A DNA stretch of 64,000 nt, taken from the NCBI RefSeq assembly GCF_019649055.1, contig NW_026570221.1, positions 2,976,001-3,040,000 of the forward strand, given 5' to 3'. The position numbers and the translations under genes are program-made. A model generated the notes under the pieces. It ran no database searches. It saw nothing but the letters and a program-made list of their open reading frames with translations, and had not been told where the DNA came from. This document shows, piece by piece, positions 1 through 11,064 of the stretch. How positions within the stretch are numbered: the first letter of the stretch is position 1; each line of letters starts with the position of its first letter. Origin of the DNA: Paramacrobiotus metropolitanus. Taxonomy: Eukaryota > Tardigrada > Eutardigrada > Parachela > Macrobiotidae.

Positions 1-1196
1 ACTGCCACTCGCTCCCAGGAGAGCATAGATCAGACAAGTCGCACCCAAGATCAACCCACTGTTGATGGGACGGGGGAACGCTTTGTACAATAACCGCAGT
101 TCGGGGATGACGGATGTGTACCAGGGCTCCATCCACCATTGCGGGCTGCGGTTGACCGGTGTTGTTCTGCCGCCGATGATGATGCGGGGTTTTTGTGGAG
201 GATGATTAAGGGACTCCTCGGCTTCGAGGATTTGATGCAGACGCATCATTTCGTGGATGAATTGACGAACACGAGAACTGCAGATAAAATGTGTTTAACA
301 AAGCATTTAAAAGACATAACAGAATTTTTTTCTTATTTTACGAGAAGCGTGGCGCCACATTGCAGCAAATTCGTACACGTGAGCGGAAACGGCTGCTTTT
401 CTGCAAATTCAGGCACCGATTTCCGTTGCTATATGTCATTGTGTAACCAAAACATTGATATGAAAACCGCTGGGAATTATGAGGAAAATAAAATTCCAAA
501 AGGGCAAAAAGCTGCCAGGTTAACCGAAAGTCTCATTTTGAACCGATAATCATGCTTAATACTTAAAGATTTTGCCATATTCTTCCCTCCACAACGTCCC
601 AATCGGAAACGCCGGTTTTCACACCAATGTTGACAATTCGTTTGGCTGTAAAATGGCTTCCTATACAGGCTTTATAGAAATCCCCTAAATGGATTCCAAT
701 AAATTCTAACTAGAACTAACTCAGGCCGCAATAAAACTCCCACTAATTAGTAGTACCTACTATCTACGTACAGTTGTGAAGATGTACCTGAAAATTTGAA
801 AACACGCCGAATCATTCATCTGCATTGTGGCGGGGGTGGAGTCGTTTAACGGTCCGCATACGTTAAGTGGATCCAGAAAGCGCTGGACGGCCCCCTCATT
901 CCAGACAACTTCGCCGTGCTTACATTTCGCTTGACTGTTAGCGGAAAATAGCAAACGGTACATCAGAATTTCTAAATGATAAGTGCAAAATTAAAGTGGT
1001 ACCTTATCAGGTCGGCGATCAGCGGCAGTCTCTCCGTCTCCAGTGCGGCTGCGACGGAGTCATTTAACTCCCCGCAAACGTCAAGAGGATCCAGAAATTC
1101 CCGTTTGGCAAGCTCATCCCCGGTAACTTCGCCGTGCACCGCTGCGATAATAACCGCAGCCAACGAAATCACAAGATCTGCACGCTGTGCTCGCAT
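1..1196 (-). CDS. Two-TM secreted family gene A1 (partial at left edge)
   Basis: I do not recognise the protein. Exon 1 runs 1196 to 1003, starts MRAQR, has a hydrophobic signal peptide (LVISLAAVIIAAVHG) and a lumenal motif FLDPLDVCGELNDS, and ends AG|GTAC in phase 2. Exon 2 starts at 277 after TGCAG. It reads in frame through RVRQF, an ILEAEES segment and a QWWMEPWY block, then enters the first membrane segment before leaving the window. A2 (5439-6553) and A3 (33318-34352) share this layout and these motifs. By comparison with A2, the missing part should hold the rest of two membrane helices. The intron is 725 bp and contains a second, exon-1-like block (788-934). No lesion is visible in the part seen. 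The role is unknown; a type of membrane-anchored, ER-routed protein is inferred. Confidence 0.62.
788..934 (-). other. Possible cassette exon of A1 duplicating the lumenal domain
   Basis: This lies inside the A1 intron and resembles the second half of exon 1, sharing FLDPL.VCG.LNDS. On the minus strand it is preceded by a TTTTCCGCTAACAG acceptor and followed by CAG|GTACAT. It is 147 nt long with both borders in phase 2, so inclusion would add 49 residues without changing the frame. The hydrophobic signal peptide of exon 1 is not preserved upstream, which argues against use as an alternative first exon. It may be a usable cassette or a decaying tandem copy. Confidence 0.4.
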
Positions 1197-2247
1197 TATA
1201 GATCAGTGGTGGTTCTACAAAGACCACGGATGAAGTGGCTTATTCGTGCAGAGCAACAGTGCGGGACTGATTGCGGAATGCAGTTACCCAGAAGACTAGA
1301 ACAATTATATATGTTCTGTTGGTAGGACCGTAGATTTCTACTGCTCTGAATGTCGATCAATAGGGCAGGCTCCTCGAGTGCTCTTGTCTAAGGTGTTTAC
1401 GCACCTAGCCAGTCCACAATCCAACCTGCGGAACGTAGATCGATGCCTACATTACAGTACTTCACATATGGCTGAAATCAGTATGGTTGAATGTACAGGT
1501 ATGGCATTTTCGATCGATAAATTCCACGCAATGAAGATGATCCACGATCCCGATCGCTAAATTACACTTTTCCTTGAAGATGGATGCTGTGCCACAAATC
1601 CGTTCACAGTTCCCATACGAGTTTTATTAATCACATACGCCATTCTTGTAATTACAGTTGTTACGTGAAACCTTTATAAGGCATGGGACCTGTGGTGAGC
1701 GGGGGTGGAAGGGATTGACTGCCTATAGTGATTTCCTACCATTTAATCCTGCTGCGCTTTGGTCACGCATCGGTGCAAAGAGCGAATGCGCTTTCCTAGT
1801 ACTCAGAGGTTTTACTGTACCCGGTACCGTTTTTATTATGGAAACTTTGGATTTGGTTTGTGTAGTTCATGGCTTCATGCCGTGAACCGTGAAGTACAGG
1901 GAAACCTGGAAACAACAATCCTTTAATAATGCAGCTTTTAATACGTAATGCCAAACTGGTCAGAGTAGGCAGTCATTGCACGACAATCCGATTAGAAAAT
2001 CACTCGTATCATGAACTATATAAAGATTGTGTTTATACCTGTACCCCTACAAGCGCAGGTCAGCGATTTTGGCATGCATGCAGTCTGACTCGAACTTCCG
2101 CTTTAGTGCGTTTAAGCGGAAGCTTCAGCAAGCGTTAAAATAATGTGGAAAAACCGCAGGAGAACGTTCAGTACGATCTCGGTTTATTTTCTTTGTCGAC
2201 CGAAGCGTAGCGGAGGTCCTGTATGTTCAGCGTTTATGAAAAAAGTG
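1197..2247. other. Upstream flank of A1, no gene seen
   Basis: No supported gene. Several stretches match the flank of A2 at 6554-7354. Examples are a block ending TGGCATTTTCGATCGATAAAT near 1500 (compare 6865-6890) and the CATTTAATCCTGCTGCGCT block near 1740 (compare 7270). The two loci are therefore copies of one longer segment, and this flank probably contains the A1 promoter. Confidence 0.5.
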
Positions 2248-2990
2248 GTGTCCGTCGGTCACCGCCACCTAATGCACATATGCGCGGGTTCACTATCAAA
2301 CGCACATATGCGCGCTGGCCGTATATACTCAAGCCGCAAGCAAACTATGGTGTCCGTCGGTCACCGCCACCTAATGCACATATGCGCGGGTTCACTATCA
2401 AATGCACATATGCGCGCTGGCCGTATATACTCAAGACGCAAGCAAACTATGGTGTCCGTCGGTCACCACCACCTAATGCACATATGCGCGGGTTCACTAT
2501 CAAATGCACATATGCGCGCTGGCCGTATATACTCAAGACGCAAGCAAACTATGGTGTCCGTCGGTCACCACCACCTAATGCACATATGCGCGGGTTCACT
2601 ATCAAACACACATATGCGCGCAGGCCGTATATACTCAAGCCGCAAGCAAACTATGGTGTCCGTCGGTCACTGCCACCTAATGCACATATGCGCGGGTTCA
2701 CTATCAAACGCACATATGCGCGCTGGCCGTATATACTCAAGCCGCAAGCAAACTATGGTGTCCGTCGGTCACCGCCACCTAATGCACATATGCGCGGGTT
2801 CACTATCAAACGCACATATGCGCGTTGGCCGTATATACTCAAGCCGGAAGCAAACTATGGTGTCCGTCGGTTACCGCCACCTAATACACATATGCGCGGG
2901 TTCACTATCAAACGCGCATAAGCGCGCTGGCCGTAAATACTCCAGCCGCAAGCAAACTATGGTGTCCGTCGGTCACCACCACCTAAGGCA
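2248..2990. repeat. 102-bp tandem repeat, about 7.3 copies
   Basis: GTGTCCGTCGGTCACC recurs at 2248, 2350, 2452, 2554, 2656, 2758, 2860 and 2962, a constant 102-bp period. Each unit holds two CACATATGCGCG blocks. Because 102 is divisible by three, two plus-strand frames stay open across the array, giving long repeat 'proteins' that I treat as artefacts. The last copies are more diverged and the array fades after about 2990. Confidence 0.93.
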
Positions 2991-5438
2991 CACATACATG
3001 GTCCCCTTATTATCAGATACATACAGAGATACACGCTGTCCGAACATGTCCAGGCCGCATCTCAATGTGTCTTTATTGGTCACCATCTCTTTTGATAAAA
3101 TGTCCAGTGGTACGGTAGCCATATACAAGTGCTGCGCTGCTTAATTAAATTTTCGGGGATATATTTCTTTGGTACCTCAATTTTGGCATTTCGCGTCACG
3201 ATCTCAATCTTACAATCTAGCAGATAAGATTATATTGCGTTGCCCGAAAGTACGGAAAAAGTCACAGTTGCTCGATGTGACAAGCGCAATACCGGCATGG
3301 GTATCTGCGTCCTTACCTGACAGCAACTTCATAGGGTGGCTACTGCAGTACTCATTATTCTAAAGTGCAAGTATTTCCAAAACCATATTTTACCACCAGC
3401 CCGAGTTGCGACAATAAAATTTTGATATTATGCCGGGAAAGTTATTAACTTCAATAGGGAGCAAGTAAAAAAATTAGGCTCGTGCACAGATACAACGTTA
3501 TTCGATCCAAGTTTTGTACTGACATGCTGCGTAATATGTTCATGGGACAAATCGCCACAAGGAGGGTCAGCCCGTTCCGGTTTTGAAACAAAGAAGGTAG
3601 AATCTACACACCAGATAAATTAAGAAATTGATTTTGGGAATTGATTACAATAAATACCTGTGTCGAAATACAAGAGGCGGTTCTTTGACCATATCAGGAA
3701 ATGCGCTCTTCTTTTTTTGTGAAAACTGCGCGATTATTAATTTTTTTACAAAATATTAACTTTGAAGAAGGCAGCTTTAAATGGTTCATTCCGGAAAAAA
3801 ACCGTGATGCGAGCACGCTACGCTTCGGTCATGCAGTGCCCGCAATAAGCGAGTGCACTTTCCTAGTAGAAGTGTTATTGGTAACATTTTTTTGGTAACG
3901 TGTTATGGGTAACAGGGCTTTTAAGGCTGCAGTATTGAAATCGGGAAAATATTAATTTTAAATTTTGTTTGTTGAGATTTGTAAATGTAAAAGGATGGTT
4001 CTTGCGTCTCATCCGGTTTATAGTTCTACTTTTGTTTCGTTTTCGATGAAAACGTATTGAGAAGCGCTCCACCACCTGATCACCGGCATTTGGCCAACAG
4101 CCCGCCGCCGTTACAGCCGCATCAACCGCCACCACCCTCGCAACCCAGGCCTGGTTGAAGCTGAGTAGTGCAACAGAGCCCCCTCCAGAACCAGTCCGAC
4201 ATGTCCAATTGGCTTGGGACAATCCAGTCTGTCAGGCTGCACACACAAACGTTTGCAGCACTCACTCGTATTTCATCTGAAGAAGTGGCCACCCTTAAAG
4301 CAATGTCGACTTCGGAGTCTGGAGCGTGGTCGCACGTCCTTCCCGCGGTATGTCCAGGCAGCCTGCTGGAGTACACCCCATTCCAGATTAGCGTCGCTCT
4401 CCGAATTGCTGCCCCGATTGTGACTGCGCACATTTGTGTTTGTGGTTCCGAAGCCGATGAGCCAGAGTAGGTAGACATGGTCTCCGGTGTAAGCGATCAG
4501 TGGGCGTCTCCCCAGGCACGATGGACTCAGCACTGAATTCGCCCGGGGTTTAAAAACGGCCGGCTTTCCCTTTCCATAACTGAGTCCCAGGGCCTGTCAA
4601 CGGCCGTCAGGAAACGTCCTGAACTCCTGACGTGATAACGTTACAGTAATCCCCTGAGACCATGGGAAGCCACCTAGTGGACCGCATCGGGCGCGGAATC
4701 ACTATATCCACTGGCCAGCTGCCTTCTAAAGAGTTTTTTCGGCAGCGTTTGTCATTCCAGATTCAAAGAGGGAATGCGCTGTGTGTTGTGGGAACTTTAG
4801 CGGACACGGAAAACATAGCAGACGTGTTTTTGTTATAGCTTGTTATGGTGTTTCCATTCTATTCGATCGATATCTGCGGATGTGAAATTGTGAAGTAGAA
4901 AAAAAACAATGAGAGAAGCCGTTTTATATCCAAACCAAGCGTCGAAGTTTGTTTTGTCAGGAACTTTTATTACCTGGTGATCCAAATATGAAACTAACTC
5001 AAAACACTTTTTAAAAGAATCTGTCACATTGCAAAAGCCGATTTTGAGCAAGTAATTAGTACTTTGATAAAGCAGTGGTAATTCTGCAGGAGCCGAACCG
5101 CCTTTTCTACGCTACGAAGGATCTCCTGGCCGAATACATATGTTATTAAAGGTTCAAAGAACAGCTATCAGTGTCATTATCAGAGCCGGGAGAACACCGG
5201 AAAGCAGGCTTGTTTTATTAGACGCTTCAGTTCTCCCGTAAGTAAGAAAAACGAACATCAAGCTGGACAAACTGGAGAAAGAATGGACAGCATCCAGGAA
5301 ATATGCAGCCCCGACGCGCTAATGGCAAGTGAGAAAAATAGGCATACTCAAAAATATACTCGTAAGTCATAAATACGTAACACAGACCTAACAAATACGT
5401 ATTCGCTTAAAGGCGCTGCTGGTATGCATGCAGCCCAA
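2991..5438. other. Intergenic region, no supported gene
   Basis: Mostly AT-rich. A GC-richer island at about 4060-4540 is open in several frames on both strands, for example 4168-4470 plus and 4122-4478 minus. None of these has recognisable motifs, paired splice sites or a match elsewhere in the window. Around 3810-3880 a short stretch (GAGTGCACTTTCCTAGTA) echoes the A-locus flanks at 1780 and 7310. Confidence 0.5.
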
Positions 5439-6553
5439 CTAGTTTCTCCGATTTTTAGTGTACATGTTAGTCAGCGTTACGAAGATATAAGAGCCCTGCA
5501 TGATAACGTTAAATGCCAGTATCCCAAGCGCTACATAAGCTAACATTGTCAGCAAAAGCTTGATTTTCCTATTAATCCCTACACATTGTTCCATGGCGTC
5601 CAGGAAGCAGTCGATCGCTGGTTGGAAAGCAATGTACAGACAAATCGCCAACACCAGTAGCGTGGTCTGGACGGGTCGAGGGAATTGCCTATACACCATC
5701 AGCAACTGGGGAAGAACCGATATAAACCAGGGCTCCATCCACCATCGTGGGTCGCCGTTGGGCGGGAATATGCTGACGATGGGGAGGCTTCTTGGAGGAC
5801 GATCAGGGGACTCTTCTGCTTCGAGGATTTGGAGCTGACGTGCCATTTCGCGGCCAAATTGACGGACACGAAAACTGAAAAAGCAAAAATCATGGTTGTG
5901 CGAATGTTTCCAAGTTTGGAGTGTTGTTTGTCGGTCCATAGCATAGCACTAAATTCGTGTACCAGCTTGTCGAGTAATTTCTGGCACATTAACACTGCCA
6001 CATCGCTGGAAAACTGTTTCTGTGCGCAACACTCGGTGAGAAAAACGGATTCCGAAAAGGCTATTGCTTAAATGCAAACAGTTCCACCAAAAGTCTCATT
6101 TTGGTTCGATAAATTTAAGAATTAAGTCTGCACCAAATCGCATTGATTCAGAAGTTTGAAGATTGTAAAAATAATTTTAAAGATCGGTCCAAAATTAGAT
6201 TTTTGGTGCACGAAATGTGTATTTTAATTCCCCGTGAATCAACATTGTGAACACCAACGGTTTTCCTACCAGCGCTGACATTTTGTTAGGTTGTAAAAAC
6301 GAATCGTACGGAAAATAAACAACGCTGCAACAAAAAATATACTAGATTGGGAAGAAGTACCTTATTATGTGAGCGCACGCCGATAATCTCTCCGCCCTTA
6401 TTGTGACTGGGATGGAATCGCAAAACCTTTCGCACACGGTAAGTCGATCCGCTGCATCTACACCGGTCAACGTATCCCTGGCAAATTCGCCGGGTACCGC
6501 TACGACAGAGCCGCTTCTAGCGGAATCACAAGGGGGACACGCTGGGCTTTCAT
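5439..6553 (-). pseudogene. Two-TM secreted family gene A2, frameshifted in signal peptide
   Basis: Exon 1 (6553 to 6361) starts MKAQR and ends at AAG|GTAC. Exon 2 (5874 to 5439) is intact: RVRQFGREM, ILEAEES, RWWMEPWF, a membrane helix, FLDAMEQ, a second helix and a short polar tail ending in TAG. The intron is 486 bp. Exon 1 is 193 nt, one short of the 3n+2 length needed for the phase-2 junction. The frame opened by MKAQR hits TAG inside the signal peptide, while the lumenal part (VPGEFARDTLTGVDA, SACAHIIR) continues in another frame. So one indel disables exon 1 unless the start or the assembly is wrong. The intact exon 2 suggests recent inactivation. Confidence 0.62.
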
Positions 6554-7354
6554 GGTGGATTATTGCTAGTTCTAGGGAAAACAAAAATACACTGCGTTGA
6601 TTAAGCAGTGCAGATGGGCAACGTGGAACTTATTGTGGAATATAAGTAGGCAAATTACTACAGTAGAACCAGATGCCTGCTGGTACGGCCGTTGATTTCC
6701 GCTACCCAAAAGACTGATCCATATGTCTAGTTTCTCGCGTGCTCTCTACTAGGATTAGTTACGCATTCAGTCAAGGATAGAGGCGGTGCGATTTACATCG
6801 ATGGCTATATGCCTGTACTGTTCACACCACCTGTGTGCGTACCGTACGCTTGAATGGGCAGGAATGGCATTATTCCGATCGATAAATACACGTGTTGGAA
6901 ACACTTTTTCTCCTGGGTGCTTGCACTACCACATAACTAGATACATACCTAGTCACTCTACAATCCAACCCCGTGCCATGAACGCGTCGTACATCGTTGC
7001 CTACGTCCAGTACATATCACAAAAATCAGTGCTTGAATGGTGCATATCGATCTCAAAATTGTGCTCAAAGAGTCGTAGCTGTTTCTTGAATGTGTACCGC
7101 AAAATATTATACAACTACTCGGTTACGATTCAGTATGTTATTACTCAATCAAAGCGTCATTACTGTGATTACAGATTAAGAAATTTTTACGTAAAATGTC
7201 TTCTACTGTAGTGGTTAAGGGTGTGCGGGGGTGACAGGGAGCGCTTTGATGCAACAACAGTTTTCGGTCATTTAATCCTGCTGCGCTGCAATCATGCAGG
7301 CTTGCAAACAGCGAGTGCGCTTTCCTTGTTTACTTTCCATGTTAACAGAGGTTT
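6554..7354. other. Upstream flank of A2 and left border of retroelement insertion
   Basis: No gene seen. The stretch is homologous to 1197-1815, and the match ends at CAGAGGTTT (7346-7354). In the unoccupied copy this motif (1804-1812) continues directly into TACTGTAC. Here it continues into retroelement sequence, and ACTGTAC reappears at 32656. Confidence 0.55.
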
Positions 7355-7358
7355 GTTC

Positions 7359-8122
7359 GACCAACGAACAGGAAGTCGACAGGAGGACGGCCAGAACCAG
7401 CCACTCCTGCCACAACAAGCGGTCCACGGTCGCCTAGATTTGAGAAGAAGAAGAGGACTCCCCCAGAAGCAGAGGAGCCTCCTTCGCAACGGTCACTCCC
7501 ACCTTGGCGAGGGCCAAGAGAAAACTTGGAGTTGAACCGCCCAACAAGGCCCATTCTACCAGCGTGGAGTGGTCCGCCAACGGACATAGACGTCCCTGGC
7601 CCTACCAGGCCAGGCCGGTCCATACTTAAATCAAAGAAGGCGGAACCACCGACTTTAACACTTCGTGGCTTACCGACCAAGAAGAAGAAGTCGTCGCCAA
7701 AGAGTTTTCCTGGTAAAGGACATGTGCTTTCACCACCGGAAGCACCAGTAATTCCGTCAGGAACAACACAGCCAGTGCGGGACGAACCTCCAACGAGGCA
7801 CCGTATCCGATTGACTCAAATGGAGTCATGGGATGACCCGCACAACTGGCTTGTAAGCGAGATCATAGAACTTGATCTACGCTTAAATCTGACTGAGGAA
7901 GATATGCGCCAGCGATTACGTGCCGGCGATCCTACATTAACGGACCGAGAGATTGACCGCATCAACCGCGGACAGTCAAAAAAACGACTAAGTTTTTTGG
8001 CCCGTCCAACGACGTGGCCCACCGAAAATTTTCTAAGTCTTTTGGCCCGTCCAACGACGTGGCCACTGGAAAATCGACTAAGTCTTTTGGCCCGTCCAAT
8101 GACGTGGCTCATCAAAAAATGA
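7359..8122 (+). pseudogene. Deletion-derivative copy of the large post-integrase ORF
   Basis: This plus-strand frame matches part of the 1438-residue ORF at 16055-20350 (its DNA at about 16602-17205) with many substitutions. Shared blocks include GRPEPATPATTSG, KKAEPPTL, FPGKGHVLSPPEAP and AGDPTLTDREIDRINRG. At CATCAACCGCGG (about 7968-7979) it leaves the ORF and enters the 45-bp minisatellite, which it translates as LLARPTTWP-type repeats until the stop at 8122. The same 12-mer occurs in both parent sequences, which points to template switching at a microhomology. The 5' part is missing. Confidence 0.75.
7980..8120. repeat. Three minisatellite units, inverted relative to 9557-9835
   Basis: CTAAGTCTTTTGGCCCGTCC-type units of about 45 bp occur three times. 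They are the reverse complement of units at 9557-9705, including the flanking CGCGGACAGTC block. They mark the tail of the plus-strand element fragment. Confidence 0.85.
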
Positions 8123-9161
8123 CTAAGTCCACATTGGAGAGCCAAAACCGGTTATACAGGACCCACACCACAGCAAAGGCCTGAAGCAAGGCCATACTAT
8201 TCTAAAACCCTGTATCCCGGCCCAGAGTATGTCAGAGACCGAGTTTGGACCGCCCTAACGGGCTTGGTCCATTACACCACTTGGTCCTCGGACTTAGAAA
8301 TTTTTCCATTATGGCCCTCCTGGACTTAGAAAATTTTTGGACCTAGGCGCATGACCAAACCGGCATGCAAGGCCAAAACCGGTCCAAGTTAGAGACCCAT
8401 ATGGGCCATCCAAACGGAATTGGTCCAAGCATACGATTTCGGCCACAGGAGCACCTCTCCTGTCCAGAGCCATCACTATGGCCCTCCATGGACCGCCCAA
8501 CCGGGCTTGGTCCACCATAATCAGGAAGGGGACAACCTGTCCTTGCGCATGCAACCGTGCCTTCCATACACCGCACCGCTGGATATACTTCACTGGACCC
8601 CTGTGGACATCTCTGGGAACCGTCGCCCCGGATTCACAGGACCAGACATATCCTACCGGATAAAGCGGACCGTTGACTAGGACCCCTGTGGACAAAAGCG
8701 GCCCTGTGGTACACCTAGTCGGAATAAGCCTTTTGTTTTGTCTAGTTTTTTAACCAAACCTGGTTTTTCTAGACTTATTAACCAAAGATGATGTTTTTAT
8801 TTAGCCATTATCCAAAGGAATTGGCTTCGGGATCTCTAACTATGATCTTTCTTTAATTCTCACCGGAATTGTGATCTTTTTAATTTCGATGTTTAACCTA
8901 TGAGCCTTATAAACTTTATTTTTTTTACTTGTTCGACCAACCAAGCCTTCAAACCCCACTGGAACCCCCAGCAACCAGAGTGCACTCCAGATTTCGGCCG
9001 TTTGGCGCACTGCACCGCGGGTCTGGAGGAAGCGACCCTACCGGGTTTAGAGACAAAGTGGCATCCGGCCCTACCGGGTATCGGATCCTGGCACCCTACC
9101 GGGTTGGCCAGGGGCAGAGTCGGAAGGTGCTCGCAGGAGCTCCCACTCCCGCCCAGAGGCA
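8123..9161 (+). other. 3' untranslated region of the plus-strand element fragment
   Basis: No convincing gene. GGCC-rich up to about 8700, then AT-rich. It leads directly into the LTR at 9162. At 8228 the sequence CAGAGTATGTCAGAGACCG nearly repeats the 3'UTR/LTR junction at 9153-9173 (CAGAGGCATGTCAGAGACCG) and then diverges. This may be a second, aborted internal/LTR junction. Confidence 0.5.
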
Positions 9162-9549
9162 TGTCAGAGACCGCTCACTCGAGGCGGTAGACACCTCTTG
9201 TGGCTTTCTCTGTCGCCCGCCCGCACACGGCAACGCCGTTCGTGCCGCGCTATTACGCTGCTTACTCAGCGTATACTTTGTCTACGCTGACCAATCAGCG
9301 CATTTCTCTGCACTCTTGGGGGCGGAGCCCTGTGCCTACGGGCGATTCCATGCTTTGCAGCATCAGCTGTTGCATACCCGCAGCACGCGGAATCATTATC
9401 ACAATTCCTTGATAGCGCACTGCAGGCACTTTTTCCACAGCTTTTCCCACATCGGGTTTTCTGTTGGTTTTGTGTTGTTGTTGCTTTATTGTTATCACAA
9501 TAAAGGCTATTTGCCCCATTTTCCATCTGCTTCTGTGTCATATCTGACA
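9162..9549 (+). repeat. LTR, 388 bp, plus orientation
   Basis: Starts TGTCAGA and ends TCTGACA, the TG...CA inverted termini of an LTR. It carries a CCAAT box (GACCAATCAGC), a GC-box-like GGGGGCGGAG and AATAAA in its 3' part. I count two differences from the copy at 32268-32655: G/T in TCTTGTGGC versus TCTTGTTGC, and A/G in TATCACAATT versus TATCACGATT. Open frames inside it are incidental. By order it is the 3' LTR of the plus-strand fragment. Confidence 0.88.
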
Positions 9550-9556
9550 TGGTCAT

Positions 9557-9835
9557 TGGGCCACGTCATTGGACGGGCCAAAAGACTTAGTCGATTTTCC
9601 AGTGGCCACGTCGTTGGACGGGCCAAAAGACTTAGAAAATTTTCGGTGGGCCACGTCGTTGGACGGGCCAAAAAACTTAGTCGTTTTTTTGACTGTCCGC
9701 GGTTGATGGCGGGCCAAATGGACTTAGTCGTTTTTTCTACGGTCCAAGGTGTATGGCGGGCCAAAAGGACTTAGTCGTTTTTTCGACGGTCCAAAGTTGA
9801 TGGCAGGCCAAAGTGGGTCCGTCTCACTGGCCGTG
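9557..9835. repeat. 45-47 bp minisatellite in the element 3' region
   Basis: About six units of the type GACTTAGTCG...GACGGGCCAAAA. Units near 9560-9705 match those at 7980-8120 in reverse complement. Units towards 9835 are more diverged. It belongs to the 3' part of the minus-strand element. Confidence 0.85.
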
Positions 9836-10614
9836 GGCCATGAGTTGGCTACCATGTTCGATGAGTCAGGTAGGTTTCCCTGAGACCATGGCCATAACAA
9901 AAGTAAGTGGCGTCTGACGAAAACATCAGGTTGGCCGGGCCAAACTCCAAAAAATGTGGGCGCCGGTAGGCGTTTTCCACAAAGGAGTCGGTCTACTGAC
10001 TAGAAGCATCCTCGTTTGGCCTCGGGGCGGTGCATCTTTTAGATGGGCCTCTGGGCGTTCCGTAGTGAGGATGTTGGACATGGCATGCAAAATGGGTATA
10101 CCACAACTTCTATGTGGTTCCCTTACTCACTTGTCCCAGTTGCTTGGTATGGCAACTAAACTCGTGAGCCACATATGGTCTGTTAGACGCATAGTGGGCC
10201 TGGTCCAACTTTATGGGCCAGGACTTGGCCTTGGCTTGTCGCAACTTCTATGCGGGCCAGGCTGATCCACGGCTTGTCGCAACTTTTATGCGGGCCGTCG
10301 CCGCCTTCTGGGCGCTGGATCCTTTCCATGCCGGTGAACCAGGCGTTGTGCCAAGTTCGGTCCGGTGGACTCCGTCGGATGGTCTGGGATGGCCGAGCCA
10401 AATTCATGGTCCCAGCCGCTAAGCCAGAGCCTATCCGGGGAATCCGGTTAAGATCCAGGGACTTAGGTCCGGTAAGATAAACAGTACATGGCCGTATGCC
10501 ACGTTTGTTGGGCGAGGGTAACAACCGTTAGATTGCACCCATCATGGTGTTCAAGTCCGGTTTCAGGTGATGTTGGTCCGTTTGTAGGGCCAACATGCAG
10601 GAATGGCCGTTGGC
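9836..10614 (-). other. 3' untranslated region of the giant element
   Basis: GGCC-rich non-coding stretch with scattered open frames lacking motifs. No polypurine tract followed by a same-strand LTR is found. The normal 3' end of the element appears to be missing and replaced by the inverted LTR at 9549. Confidence 0.55.
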
Positions 10615-11064
10615 CTATCCCTGCCCTCCTTGTCCGGCTTGGTCGCCGTCGCCCAACCCAGGGTGGAGTGGGTCGACGACGCTTTCCTCCATGGCCGCCA
10701 ATTCCTGTTCTGTCAGGTTTTGTTGATTTTGGCTGGAGGTGCTGGCTGGCTGGACTTCTTGGTCTGGTTGGACAGCCTGGGTCTGGGCGTGTGTGGACGA
10801 TCCCGTTGAGGATCGCTGGGTTTGAAACTTCGTTGGAAGTTTCCTCGTTGCTGTTCGATTAACGAACACTTCCGCATTGTCGTCGAAGTCCGTTGGACGT
10901 TTATAGCGGTAATCTTTGACGTGGCTCCTGAATACGTTCAGGGCACTCTGGATTTTGACTCCCGCTTCGATTTCGTGGATCTGGTTTCCCAGGAGAGCCA
11001 CTTGGGTCAATAGTCGAGGAACAATCTGTCCTTGCCGGTAGGCAACTTCAAGTCCCAGTGGCAA
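10615..11064 (-). CDS. Retroelement accessory ORF, last (149 residues)
   Basis: Not recognised. The first half is helical (RLLTQVALLGNQIHEIEAG, then FRSHVKDYRYKRPTDFDD); the second half is Gln/Ser/Glu-rich and probably disordered. It overlaps the end of the preceding ORF (11007-11549) in the -1 register, and its first codons fall where that ORF still reads coherently. It is therefore more likely the C-terminal continuation of that protein after a frameshift than an independent gene. Confidence 0.55.
   Translation of the reverse strand: MPLGLEVAYRQGQIVPRLLTQVALLGNQIHEIEAGVKIQSALNVFRSHVKDYRYKRPTDFDDNAEVFVNRTATRKLPTKFQTQRSSTGSSTHAQTQAVQPDQEVQPASTSSQNQQNLTEQELAAMEESVVDPLHPGLGDGDQAGQGGQG

Noticed and set aside
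2143-3144. 333-residue and 232-residue repeat proteins on the plus strand
   Set aside because: Both are by-products of a 102-bp tandem repeat whose period is divisible by three; no start context, signal peptide or splice evidence.
4122-4540. Several overlapping ORFs of 70-118 codons on both strands
   Set aside because: A GC-richer island opens most frames at once; no motif, paralogue or splice partner was found.
9162-9549. ORFs of 74-96 codons and part of a 281-codon frame inside the LTR
   Set aside because: The same frames occur in the other LTR copy; they lie in non-coding LTR sequence with CCAAT and AATAAA signals.
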